Assembly: GCF_006007885.1 (NCBI RefSeq)
Contig: NZ_VCRO01000003.1
Coordinates: 496,001-560,000, forward strand
DNA length: 64,000 nt
Direction: 5' to 3'
From: Alteribacter natronophilus
Lineage (GTDB): Bacteria > Bacillota > Bacilli > Bacillales > Salisediminibacteriaceae
This document shows, one piece after another, positions 52,559 through 60,950 of the stretch (position 1 is the first letter of the stretch; each line of letters starts with the position of its first letter). Made by a program: the position numbers and the translations under genes. A model generated the notes under the pieces. That model saw nothing but the letters and a program-made list of their open reading frames with translations. It did not search any database and was not told the DNA's origin.

Positions 52559-53575
52559 TTACGACCAGCCTTCAACAGTACGGCCCCGTCTTCCCTTTGT
52601 CGTTTCGGCTTTAATCAGTGAACGGACTATGGCTTCCTCCACAGCTTCCGCAGCAGCTGTGAACAGACTGTTCATAACCGGGTGGTCATCGCGCAGGAAG
52701 CTTTCCTGTTCGTTCAGCCTGTCTGAATGGTGTGGATAACGGCCTGCTGTGGAAAAAGCAATGACGATGTCACCGCTTCCGTGACTCATATGACTGCCTG
52801 TCCGCCCGAGGCCGATTGCACACCGCTTCGCGACTCTTGTCAGCCTTCTGTGCTCAAGTGGTGCATCTGTTGCCAGCACGATCATAATTGATCCGTCCGT
52901 CTTTGGGTCAGTTCCGCCGGATTGATTTGGTTCTCCCTCTTTGCGGTACCTCTTTTCGTTAAACTCACTTCTTTTACCGAAATTGCTCAGTACCAGCGCA
53001 CCGACTGTGAATCCATCCACAGAACGTGAAGCTGTCCCGATACCGCCTTTCATTCCAAAGCAGACCATCCCTTTTCCTGCCCCGACCGCCCCTTCCGCTG
53101 AAGGCTGTGGACCCGCTGTTTCAATTGCTTCGACAGCATGCTCCGGCTTTACGGAAAAATGGCGGATCGAGTTCAGATAGCCGTCGTTGCACTCACCTGT
53201 AACTGTATTAACGGTTCCTGTTGTGTCCCCGATTTCCGGTGACTGCCTAAGCAGATAGCCGAGGGTTCCCTCTGTTACGGCCGGCACAGCAAACGTATTT
53301 GTGAGCATAACCGGAGACTCAAGCAGTCCCAGTTCATTGAGCTGAATCAGTCCGGAGGTTTTCCCGAAACCGTTCAGGACGACTCCGGCTCCGTGGACCT
53401 TCTCCCGAAACAGGTTTTCTGAGTGGGGAAGTACCGCTGTAACGCCTGTACAGACACATTCACCATCGGGAAGCGCCTCATCAAGCGTTACATGGCCGAC
53501 CTTCACGCCGCCGACATCGGTTATACAGTTTTTTTCTCCCTTGGGCAGCTGCCAGATGGACTCATCCAGTTTCAT
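52559..53575 (-). CDS. P1-family (DmpA-like) aminopeptidase
   Basis: The 338-residue Ntn-hydrolase is made as a precursor that cleaves itself before a Ser; the site here is Gly228-Ser229 in KTDGSIMIVLATDAPL. Other family parts are ITDVGGVKVGH at the front and GFGKTSGLIQLNELGLLESP. DmpA types remove N-terminal D- or L-residues from short peptides. The start overlaps the upstream dat stop (ATGA), so D-residue release and D-amino-acid transamination are joined. Confidence 0.85.
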   Translation of the reverse strand: MKLDESIWQLPKGEKNCITDVGGVKVGHVTLDEALPDGECVCTGVTAVLPHSENLFREKVHGAGVVLNGFGKTSGLIQLNELGLLESPVMLTNTFAVPAVTEGTLGYLLRQSPEIGDTTGTVNTVTGECNDGYLNSIRHFSVKPEHAVEAIETAGPQPSAEGAVGAGKGMVCFGMKGGIGTASRSVDGFTVGALVLSNFGKRSEFNEKRYRKEGEPNQSGGTDPKTDGSIMIVLATDAPLEHRRLTRVAKRCAIGLGRTGSHMSHGSGDIVIAFSTAGRYPHHSDRLNEQESFLRDDHPVMNSLFTAAAEAVEEAIVRSLIKAETTKGRRGRTVEGWS

Positions 53576-54414
53576 GACTCCGCCGTCCTGGCACAGAACA
53601 GTTCACGGATCAGCTTTGTCAGATTCCCCGGGCTGCCCCCCTTAACCGGCTTTTCATCTATTTTTGTCACTGGAAGCACTTCGGAAGTTGTGCTGGTTAC
53701 GAAAACTTCATCCGCCTGCTTCAGCTCATCCACTGTGAAATGCCTCTCCTCCAGCCTGATGGCTCCAATATCACAGACATCCTTCACAGCCATTCTTGTA
53801 ATTCCCGGAAGAATTTCACGGCTTAGAGGAGTCGTAATGACGGTATCTCCCTTTACAATAAAAATATTGGAACTTGATGCTTCCGTCACTCTGCCGTCTT
53901 TATGAAGGACAGCTTCGTAACAGCCCTGCTCGTAAGCCGTCTGTTTTGCGAGTATGTTGGGAAGAAGATTAAGAGATTTGATATAGCAGTTTGCCCAGCG
54001 CTCGTCAGGATGGGTGATGACAGATACACCCTCGTTAACCTTTTCCTGCGGCAATGGTACTGCCGGTTTCACGGTCATGGCAATGGATGGTTCGGTATCC
54101 AGTGGAAAAAGATGATTGCGCGGCGCAGCTCCCCTTGTAACCTGAAGGTAGACATAACAGTCTTTCATCCCGGACCGCTCCACACCTTCTTCGATAATCT
54201 TCTGGATCGCCCCGATTCCGTCCTTTAATTGAATTTTAATTTCCTCTGCACTTCTTTCAAGACGATCCAGGTGCTCTTTCAGCATAAAACCTGTCCCGCC
54301 GTAGAACCTGATCACTTCATAGACCCCGTCTCCGAACTGATGGCCCCGTTCCTCCACGGGTACCGCCGCTTCCCCCGGAGTTAAAAATTTCCCATTGATG
54401 TATTCAATCGTCAT
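53572..54414 (-). CDS. dat: D-amino acid aminotransferase
   Basis: The 280-residue class IV PLP enzyme has VEERGHQFGDGVYEVIRFY at the front, the PLP Lys146 in CYIKSLNLLPN and the substrate-side TRGAAPRNHLFP. It interconverts D-alanine and D-glutamate with their keto acids. GGAGG precedes the ATG. It heads a two-gene operon with the DmpA-like peptidase. Confidence 0.92.
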   Translation of the reverse strand: MTIEYINGKFLTPGEAAVPVEERGHQFGDGVYEVIRFYGGTGFMLKEHLDRLERSAEEIKIQLKDGIGAIQKIIEEGVERSGMKDCYVYLQVTRGAAPRNHLFPLDTEPSIAMTVKPAVPLPQEKVNEGVSVITHPDERWANCYIKSLNLLPNILAKQTAYEQGCYEAVLHKDGRVTEASSSNIFIVKGDTVITTPLSREILPGITRMAVKDVCDIGAIRLEERHFTVDELKQADEVFVTSTTSEVLPVTKIDEKPVKGGSPGNLTKLIRELFCARTAES

Positions 54415-54496
54415 GTGACCGCCTCCTGTTCTTTGATTCTCATTTTACATGGATTCGCAATTCCGACAAACCATTTTCACTTTGTTTTATTAAAAA

Positions 54497-54747
54497 GCTG
54501 TTTTCGGAAAAATTGTTGCTTTACGTAAAATTAATCATGGAGCGGAAGGTGGCGACTCCTGCGGAAATAGCATCAGGTGCGAGCGTTACATCCTGTTATC
54601 GCTTCGAGCTGCTTCGACGCATACAGCTTCGATGATTACCTTGCAGAGGAAGAAGCAGAAGTACTCCCCGAGGAGGCTGAAGCGATGCCCGCGGAAAGCG
54701 TCCGCCTGCAGCGTAAAAAAAAACAACAATCTTTACGAAAAAGAGCC
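54497..54747 (+). mobile_element. Family B repeat, copy 4, with inverted ends and 9-bp direct repeats
   Basis: Ends GCTGTTTTCGGAAAAATTGTTG and the complement of the right end CAACAATCTTTACGAAAAAG match at most positions. Identical 9-bp TATTAAAAA stretches flank it at 54488-54496 and 54748-54756. The interior has GACTCCTGCGG, GCTTCGAGCTGCTTCGACGC and CCCGCGGAAAGCGTCCGCC. AT-rich flanks weaken the duplication case. Confidence 0.65.
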
Positions 54748-54844
54748 TATTAAAAAGGAAGAGGCACCCGGGCTGTAACATTCCCTGATTCGCGCCGGTT
54801 TCATATAGATATAGAAACCTATGCTGCCTCTGGAGGAAATGATT

Positions 54845-55822
54845 ATGAAGATCCTTGTCACAGGATGCGCCGGCTTTATCGGTGCCCATATCGTAAAACG
54901 TCTTACCGCTGACGGTCACTCTGTTACCGGTATAGACAACCTGAACAGCTACTATGATCCGGACCTTAAAAAGGCGAGGCTGGACTGGATCAGGCACCCT
55001 GATTTTCATTTTACCGAAATGAACCTTGAGGACAAAAAAGCCCTCCCCCGCTTATTTGACCGGCTTAAACCTCAGGTTGTTATTAACATGGCTGCACAGG
55101 CAGGTGTCCGTTACAGCCTGGAAGCACCTCATGCCTATATCAGGTCCAATGTAGACGGCTTTACCAACCTTCTGGAGTGCTGCCGGATGCAAAAGCCCGA
55201 ACACCTGATTTATGCCTCCACAAGCTCTGTTTACGGGGCAAATAAACAGATTCCTTTTTCCACAGATGATCGTACCGACCACCCGATCAGTCTGTATGCA
55301 GCGACGAAAAAGGCAAACGAACTTCTCGCCTGGACATACAGCCACCTTTATGACATTCCGGCTTCCGGACTCCGGTTTTTCACGGTCTACGGCCCGTGGG
55401 GACGGCCGGATATGGCCCTGTTTACTTTTACAAAACGCATTCTGGAAGGAAAACCGATCGATGTGTATAACTACGGAAATATGAAGCGCGACTTTACGTA
55501 TGTGGATGATATTGTGGAAAGTATTGTCCGCCTGATCCCCGAAGCTCCGGAAAGAAATGATAAAACCGGTGAACCTCCTTACGCCCTTTACAATATCGGC
55601 AGTCACAGCCCGGTAAATCTTCTGGATATGATCAGTCTACTTGAGGAAAAACTCGGTGAGAAAGCCATTAAACGCTCCCTCCCCCTGCAGCCCGGTGATA
55701 TGGTGGAAACATACGCAGATGTAACGCCTCTTATGAAAAAAACAGGATTTAAACCTTCCGTTCCTCTTAAGGAAGGCATCAGCCGTTTTGTGGACTGGTA
55801 CCGGGACTTTTACAGCGTATAA
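54845..55822 (+). CDS. UDP-glucuronate 4-epimerase-like NAD-dependent epimerase
   Basis: The ATG at 54845 follows GGAGG at eight bases; the longer frame from 54821 is not used. The 325-residue protein has the NAD site TGCAGFIGAHI, the long second segment DNLNSYYDPDLKKARL typical of UDP-glucuronate epimerases, SSSVYGANKQIPFS and the Tyr-x3-Lys of SLYAATKKANE. It probably makes UDP-galacturonate for surface polymers. It stands alone, with no polymer cluster around it. UDP-glucose epimerase activity is a less likely option. Confidence 0.85.
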   Translation: MKILVTGCAGFIGAHIVKRLTADGHSVTGIDNLNSYYDPDLKKARLDWIRHPDFHFTEMNLEDKKALPRLFDRLKPQVVINMAAQAGVRYSLEAPHAYIRSNVDGFTNLLECCRMQKPEHLIYASTSSVYGANKQIPFSTDDRTDHPISLYAATKKANELLAWTYSHLYDIPASGLRFFTVYGPWGRPDMALFTFTKRILEGKPIDVYNYGNMKRDFTYVDDIVESIVRLIPEAPERNDKTGEPPYALYNIGSHSPVNLLDMISLLEEKLGEKAIKRSLPLQPGDMVETYADVTPLMKKTGFKPSVPLKEGISRFVDWYRDFYSV

Positions 55823-55827
55823 GGAAA

Positions 55828-55863
55828 CCGGCACAGCGGGTAACCGCCATGCCGGCTTTTTTT
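55828..55863 (+). terminator. Terminator of the epimerase gene
   Basis: CCGGCA and CAGCGG pair with CCGCCA and TGCCGG; T7 follows. Confidence 0.88.
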
Positions 55864-55864
55864 G

Positions 55865-57580
55865 TTACATCATGACATCCTTTTCGATCTTCTTCATCCG
55901 GTAAAAATAGCCCTTCCGCTCCATCAGTTCCTCATAAGTTCCTGCTTCGACAGCAGTACCGGCATCCATGACGATGATCTGGTCCATTTTCTCCAGCCCT
56001 TTGAGCCTGTGACTGATCAGGATCAGAGTATCCCCATCAGCCCTTTCGGCCAGTGCTTCAAAAACTTCAGCTTCCGTTACCGCATCCAGAGAAGAGGAAG
56101 GTTCATCCAGCACCCAGACAGGTGCGTCTTTCAGCATAGCTCTTGCAATGGCAAGGCGCTGTTTTTCTCCCCCGCTCAGGTTTGCTCCTTTTTCGATAAT
56201 CCTGTCCGTCAGGTTGAGACTCTCAAGGCCTGCATCTATGAGCACCGTTTTAAGATCCTTTTCCGAAGCATTTTCACCTGCGATTCGAAGATTTTCTTCT
56301 ACGGTTCCGTAAAAGAAATGGTTTTCCTGAAGGACAGTGTTCGTCTTTTCCCAGATCTCCTCCTGGGTGAGGCTCGTTACAGGTGCTCCACCCAGTCGGA
56401 TCTCTCCGGCCTCAGGGAGATGGGATTTCAGCAGAAGCTGCATCACGGTTGATTTTCCCGAACCGCTTGGCCCGACAATGGCCGTTTTCGTGCCTTCTGG
56501 AATCGTCAGACTCACATTTTTAAGAGCCGGCCGCGTTTCCCCTGGATAAGTGTAGGAGACAGAAGCAAACCGGACGGAAAATGGGCCCTCCTTCAGCGCT
56601 GATCCTTTTTCAGGGTCAGGGACTTTTTCCGTGTCATCCAGGACTTCCTCCAGTCTTCCTGCGGCCACCCGGCTTCCTTCATAATGTGAAGGAAACGAAG
56701 CCATCGGAGCTGAATTTTCAAAAACGGTGAGGGAAATCATGACGAGCATGGCAAGAAACAGCCCGTTAAAATCCCCAATTGATGCAAAATAGGCACCGGC
56801 TGCCAGTACCGACCACGTAAACCAGAGCCCCGCCGCCGTATTAACAGCCTCACTGAACTGCCGCTGTCCGGTTTCTTTTTCCTGCTCACCGATATACTGC
56901 TCCGACTGTGCCGTAAGCTGTTTCTTCTGATCTTCCAGTTTCCGGTTCATCTTCAGGTCACGGAAGCCGAAAAGCAGTTCAGCCGTTTCCGTCGCCAGCC
57001 TCCCCCTCTTTTCACGGACTCCGCGTTTTAACCTGCGTTCTCTCCAGGCAAAAAAGGCCGGAATTACAAAGCCCGTAACAATAAGTCCGGCCAGAAGGAG
57101 GAGCGCGATGTAAAACGAGAAAAACAGGGTGAAAAAAATGGTACTGAAAAATACGAGAAGCATGACAAGTGGGGGATAAAAGACCCGCAGGAAGAAGAAC
57201 TGCAGATGCTCCACATCCCCGACAATCCGGGATAAAAGATCGCCTGAACGGTGACGCTGAAAAATCCCCGGGGCCAGCGGCTCCAGTTTTCTGAAAAAGT
57301 AAACCCTCATGCCGCTCAGCATGTTAAACGTGGCAAGGTGGGAATAGTACCGCTCCGCGTACCTGCTTCCGGCACGGGCGATCGAAATAAACTTCAGAAA
57401 GGCAATCGTAAATGTCAGTGTGTAAAGAGGCGGGACAAGAGCCGCTTTTGAAACGAGATAACCGCTGGCTGCAAAGAGCGCAACCGCCGCAGCCGCTGCT
57501 GTAAAACCAAACAGAAGCGACAGCAGAATTCCTTTCCGCTCCGCAGCAGTAAGCCTGATTACCGTTGCCAGCTCCTTCAT
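55865..57580 (-). CDS. cydC: Thiol reductant ABC exporter, subunit CydC
   Basis: The 571-residue half-transporter has six helices (residues about 17-300) and an ATPase with Walker A GPSGSGKST, signature LSGGEKQR and WVLDEPSSSLD. CydC with CydD exports glutathione/cysteine-type thiols needed for assembly of cytochrome bd oxidase. The start overlaps the cydD stop (ATGA). No cydAB is present, so the oxidase genes are elsewhere. Confidence 0.9.
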   Translation of the reverse strand: MKELATVIRLTAAERKGILLSLLFGFTAAAAAVALFAASGYLVSKAALVPPLYTLTFTIAFLKFISIARAGSRYAERYYSHLATFNMLSGMRVYFFRKLEPLAPGIFQRHRSGDLLSRIVGDVEHLQFFFLRVFYPPLVMLLVFFSTIFFTLFFSFYIALLLLAGLIVTGFVIPAFFAWRERRLKRGVREKRGRLATETAELLFGFRDLKMNRKLEDQKKQLTAQSEQYIGEQEKETGQRQFSEAVNTAAGLWFTWSVLAAGAYFASIGDFNGLFLAMLVMISLTVFENSAPMASFPSHYEGSRVAAGRLEEVLDDTEKVPDPEKGSALKEGPFSVRFASVSYTYPGETRPALKNVSLTIPEGTKTAIVGPSGSGKSTVMQLLLKSHLPEAGEIRLGGAPVTSLTQEEIWEKTNTVLQENHFFYGTVEENLRIAGENASEKDLKTVLIDAGLESLNLTDRIIEKGANLSGGEKQRLAIARAMLKDAPVWVLDEPSSSLDAVTEAEVFEALAERADGDTLILISHRLKGLEKMDQIIVMDAGTAVEAGTYEELMERKGYFYRMKKIEKDVMM

Positions 57581-59313
57581 TCGTTTTCACCTCCGTGATG
57601 GGCGTGTACCATTCTCCTGTAGTCGGCTGAAGTTTCAAGCAGTTCACGGTGACTGCCGCCTGCAGCAATCCTTCCGTCCTTCATCAATAAAATCGTATCT
57701 GCCTCCTGAATAGTGTGGAGGCGGTGCGCAACCGTAATCACCGTTGATTCTTTTTCCAGTTCCTTGAGAGAAGCCTGAAGAATCTGTTCTGTCTCAAGAT
57801 CGAGCCCTACTGTCGGCTCATCAAACAGAAGAACCGATGGACGCTGGAGGAAAATCCGAGCAAGTGCAACCCGCTGCTTTTCCCCGCCGGACAGACCCCG
57901 TCCGCCTTCTCCTACTTGTGTGTCATACCCGTTTTCAAGAGAAGCAGCTACCGGACCGAGGCCGGCTTTTTCCGCTGCTGCTCTGATTTGCCCGCGATTC
58001 ACATTGTTATCGCAGCCGAGAGCTATATTTTCTGCCACTGTCCCGGAAAAAAGATACGGATGCTGGGAAAGGTACCCTGTGTGGCGGAACCAGGAGTCCT
58101 CTGTCATTTCCCTGCGGTCTCTCCCGTTTACAGAGACTGTTCCCCCGTCAGGGGCCAGAAGACCGGCAGCGATGTGAAGGAGCGTTGTTTTCCCGGAGCC
58201 GCTCGGTCCTGCAATAGCCACATTCGCTCCGGAAGGTATATGAATGCTTACATCCTCCAGTGCAAACCGGTCACCGCCATAGGAAAAAGAAACGTTCTTA
58301 AGAGCGATTTCAGGTGATTTCCCGCCAGTTGTCATTTCCGCCTGGCCCCAGCTCACTTCCTTTGTTTCCCGGTTCAGTTCTTCCTCGATCCGTTTGGCTG
58401 CAGCCGCACTTCCCCGACCGGAATGAAAGGCGGTACCGAGGTTTTTCAGAAGGTTAAAGAATTCAGGTGCAAGAATCAGCACCATAAAAGCAGTAAAAAA
58501 GGAGATGCTCTGATAAATGACAAGCCTCAGTCCCACTTCAACAGCAATGAGAGCAACACTGAGCATGGAGATAAACTCAAGCATCAGAGCAGACAGGAAG
58601 GCCACTTTCAGTACATTCATCGTGGCATCCCTGAAATTAAGACTGGCGTCCTCGATGACCTGCTCCTGTTTTTCAGCCTGACCAAACAGCTTCAGGGTGG
58701 CAAGTCCCTGCAGGCTGTCAAGAAAACGCCCGGAAAACGCAGTAAGCTTTTCGACCTGCTCGTCCTGCTTTTTCTGAGTCATTTTCCCGATCAGAATCAT
58801 GCAGAACGGGATAAATGGAGCCGTAACAAGCAGAATCAGACCGGAATAGGGATTAATGATAAAAATGGCTGCAAGGATCATCAGCGGGACAACATACGTA
58901 ATCGCCAGCTGGGGGATGTAGTGACTGTAAAAGGCGTCAATCTCATCCACCCCATCCATGAGTACACTCACTTTTTCCCCGGACTGTCCCTGGGATGCTG
59001 CCTGCATGGAGTTACCGGTAAATCTATTGACCAGCTTTTCCCGGAACTGCTGTTTTACTGAAGATGCCATCTTCAGGCCGGTCCGGTTCGTCAGGTGGAA
59101 AACTGCTGTTCTCAGTGTAAAAACCACAAGAAGCCCGGCGAGCATAGGAACCGCCCACTGAAATGTGCGGTCCTGCAGGAACACGCCGTCCACAATCGTT
59201 ACGATCAGCCACGCCTGGCCAATAATTAAACCTCCGTAAAGAAAAGCCAGCATGTATAAGAGGCGCATGTCCCGTTTCCGGGTAAATGCGAGCCGTTTAA
59301 GTTCTTTCATCAT
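57577..59313 (-). CDS. cydD: Thiol reductant ABC exporter, subunit CydD
   Basis: The 578-residue half-transporter has six helices and the ATPase motifs GPSGSGKTT, LSGGEKQR and LLFDEPTVGLD. RKRDMRLLYMLAFLYGGLII at the front is typical of CydD. AGGAGTGG precedes the ATG. A perfect Rex palindrome stands about 60 bases upstream, as expected of a gene induced when NADH rises and oxygen falls. Confidence 0.9.
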   Translation of the reverse strand: MMKELKRLAFTRKRDMRLLYMLAFLYGGLIIGQAWLIVTIVDGVFLQDRTFQWAVPMLAGLLVVFTLRTAVFHLTNRTGLKMASSVKQQFREKLVNRFTGNSMQAASQGQSGEKVSVLMDGVDEIDAFYSHYIPQLAITYVVPLMILAAIFIINPYSGLILLVTAPFIPFCMILIGKMTQKKQDEQVEKLTAFSGRFLDSLQGLATLKLFGQAEKQEQVIEDASLNFRDATMNVLKVAFLSALMLEFISMLSVALIAVEVGLRLVIYQSISFFTAFMVLILAPEFFNLLKNLGTAFHSGRGSAAAAKRIEEELNRETKEVSWGQAEMTTGGKSPEIALKNVSFSYGGDRFALEDVSIHIPSGANVAIAGPSGSGKTTLLHIAAGLLAPDGGTVSVNGRDRREMTEDSWFRHTGYLSQHPYLFSGTVAENIALGCDNNVNRGQIRAAAEKAGLGPVAASLENGYDTQVGEGGRGLSGGEKQRVALARIFLQRPSVLLFDEPTVGLDLETEQILQASLKELEKESTVITVAHRLHTIQEADTILLMKDGRIAAGGSHRELLETSADYRRMVHAHHGGENE

Positions 59314-59372
59314 ATCGTTTCCACTCCTAAAAGGATGGTTGTTCCTGGAAATTCAGAGTATCAGAAGTTTGA

Positions 59373-59390
59373 ATGTGAAAAAATTCACAT
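59373..59390 (-). promoter_or_regulatory. Rex operator upstream of cydDC
   Basis: ATGTGAAAAAATTCACAT is a perfect palindrome of the TGTGAA-N4-TTCACA type that binds the NADH-sensing repressor Rex. Confidence 0.8.
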
Positions 59391-59529
59391 ACATAGCGGT
59401 TAATATGCTGTCTATTGGTATTATAAACGATTTGATGTGTTTTTTCATGTGTTGTGCACAGCGGTTATGCAGGGTGTGGGAGGAGTGCAGTTTCGGAGCC
59501 GATCAATAGTGGGGTGTTGAAGAAAGGGA

Positions 59530-59562
59530 TGTGACTGGGGTGTGACTGGGGTGTGACTGGGT
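59530..59562 (+). repeat. Three tandem 11-bp repeats
   Basis: TGTGACTGGGG occurs three times in a row (the last differing at its final bases) in the region upstream of cydD. Confidence 0.75.
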
Positions 59563-59574
59563 TTGATTGAGCTC

Positions 59575-59680
59575 GGCTGCAGGCGGACGCTTTCCGCGGG
59601 CATTGCTTCACCCTTCCCTGGAGGATCGCCTGCGCGGGGGTCTTCAGTCGATGCTGTTACAGCTGGAGCCGCCGCCTTTC
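59575..59680 (-). repeat. Family B repeat, partial
   Basis: On the plus strand it starts CTGCAGGCGGACGCTTTCCG and CGGGCATTGC, the reversed tail of family B; the core CGCGGGGGTCTTC is decayed and the left end is lost. Confidence 0.65.
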
Positions 59681-59719
59681 ACTTCATTTTTCAGGGTTAT
59701 GATATGCCTTCAGCCGAGC

Positions 59720-59923
59720 CGTATCATTTCTCCTCTTTTCATCTGCGTTTTAATACGATTTCACCCGAGTCGTATCACTTCGCCCCTTTTCATCTGCGTT
59801 TTAATACGATTTCACCCATGTCGTATCACTTCGCCTCTTTTCATCTGCGTTTTAATACGATTTCACCCATGTCGTATCACTTCTCATCCTGCCGTCTGCT
59901 TTTTAATACGACTCACTCGCTGC
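59720..59923 (+). repeat. Four tandem 51-bp repeats
   Basis: Units start at 59720, 59771, 59822 and 59873, exactly 51 bases apart; the second and third are almost identical and the fourth is diverged. Each has TCGTAT near its start and ATACGA 34 bases later, so a stem can form within or between units. Since 51 is a multiple of three, long repetitive frames arise, but none has a convincing start signal. Confidence 0.85.
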
Positions 59924-59964
59924 GCACCATTCCTTTATTTTTATTTAACCCGCAGAACAACGTG

Positions 59965-59991
59965 AAAAACCGGCCCTCATCAGGACCGGTT
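59965..59991 (-). terminator. Terminator of the peptide ABC transporter operon
   Basis: AACCGGTCC pairs with GGGCCGGTT around TGATGA on the minus strand, followed by TTTTTC. Confidence 0.85.
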
Positions 59992-60007
59992 CTTCATCTG
60001 TAATACC

Positions 60008-60922
60008 CTAACTCTTCATTTTAGGATCCAGTGCGTCACGCAGACCGTCACCGATCATGTTAAAGCCTAAAACAACCAGCATGATTGACAGTCCGGGAAA
60101 CAGTACCGTCCAGGGAGCACTCTGGATGTACTGTCTTGAGTCAGACAGCATCCGGCCCCACTCCGGTGTTGGTGCCTGGGCCCCAAGCCCGAGGAATCCG
60201 AGGGCTGCTGCTTCAAGGATTGCAACACCAAAACCAAGTGTTGCCTGAACAATAATCGGTGCCGTACTGTTTGGCAGAACATGATGAATAAGGATGCGGC
60301 TGCTTTTCATCCCCTGTGCTTTCGCAGCAAGAATATACTCCTCCTGCCGGATTGAAATTACCTTCGATCGAACCAGTCGTCCAAAAATAGGTATATTAAT
60401 GATGGCAATGGCGATCAGGGCGTTCTGCAGTGAAGGGCCAAGCATGGCCACGATGGCGATGGCAAGAAGGATACTCGGAAACGCCAGCATGATATCAAAA
60501 ACCCGGGAAATAAGCATATCCACCCATCGTCCATAATAACCTGCCACAATTCCTAGAAGAGAGCCGAAAAACATTGCTCCAGTTACGGCAAAGAATCCAA
60601 CAATCAGGGAAATCTGTGCGCCGTATACAATGCGCGTGAAAATATCACGGCCCGAATAATCTGTGCCGAACCAGTAATCCGATGATGGCCCTGTCAGCCG
60701 GTCAGCTGCATTCATGCCGCTAACAGTGTGCGTGGTAATAAACGGAGCCAGAGCAGCTATCAGGATGAAAAAGAGAACAATGCAGAGCCCGACAATAGCC
60801 AGCTTATTTTTGCGGAGCTGCCAGTAGGCTTCTTTCCAGGGTGAAATGGATTCCACCTTTTTTTGAGGCTTCTCAGGCCCCTGCATCGGCTGTTTCGTTT
60901 CCTGTTTTTTTACGGTTTCCAT
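60008..60922 (-). CDS. Peptide/nickel ABC transporter permease, DppC type
   Basis: The 304-residue protein has a charged, Gln/Lys/Pro-rich tail, six helices and the OppC N-terminal domain, with LVRSKVISIRQEEYILAAKA as the ATPase-coupling loop. GGGGAGG precedes the ATG. It follows the DppB-type gene by 28 bases and closes the operon. It imports short peptides or a similar ligand with the binding protein below. Confidence 0.88.
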   Translation of the reverse strand: METVKKQETKQPMQGPEKPQKKVESISPWKEAYWQLRKNKLAIVGLCIVLFFILIAALAPFITTHTVSGMNAADRLTGPSSDYWFGTDYSGRDIFTRIVYGAQISLIVGFFAVTGAMFFGSLLGIVAGYYGRWVDMLISRVFDIMLAFPSILLAIAIVAMLGPSLQNALIAIAIINIPIFGRLVRSKVISIRQEEYILAAKAQGMKSSRILIHHVLPNSTAPIIVQATLGFGVAILEAAALGFLGLGAQAPTPEWGRMLSDSRQYIQSAPWTVLFPGLSIMLVVLGFNMIGDGLRDALDPKMKS

Positions 60923-60950
60923 GACGATTTCCTCCCCTCAATTCCTGTGT

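Noticed and set aside
59563-60003. Frames of 146 and 132 codons with repeated HLRFNTISP-type units
   Set aside because: They are by-products of the 51-bp tandem repeat, whose length is a multiple of three, and of a family B remnant; no start signal.
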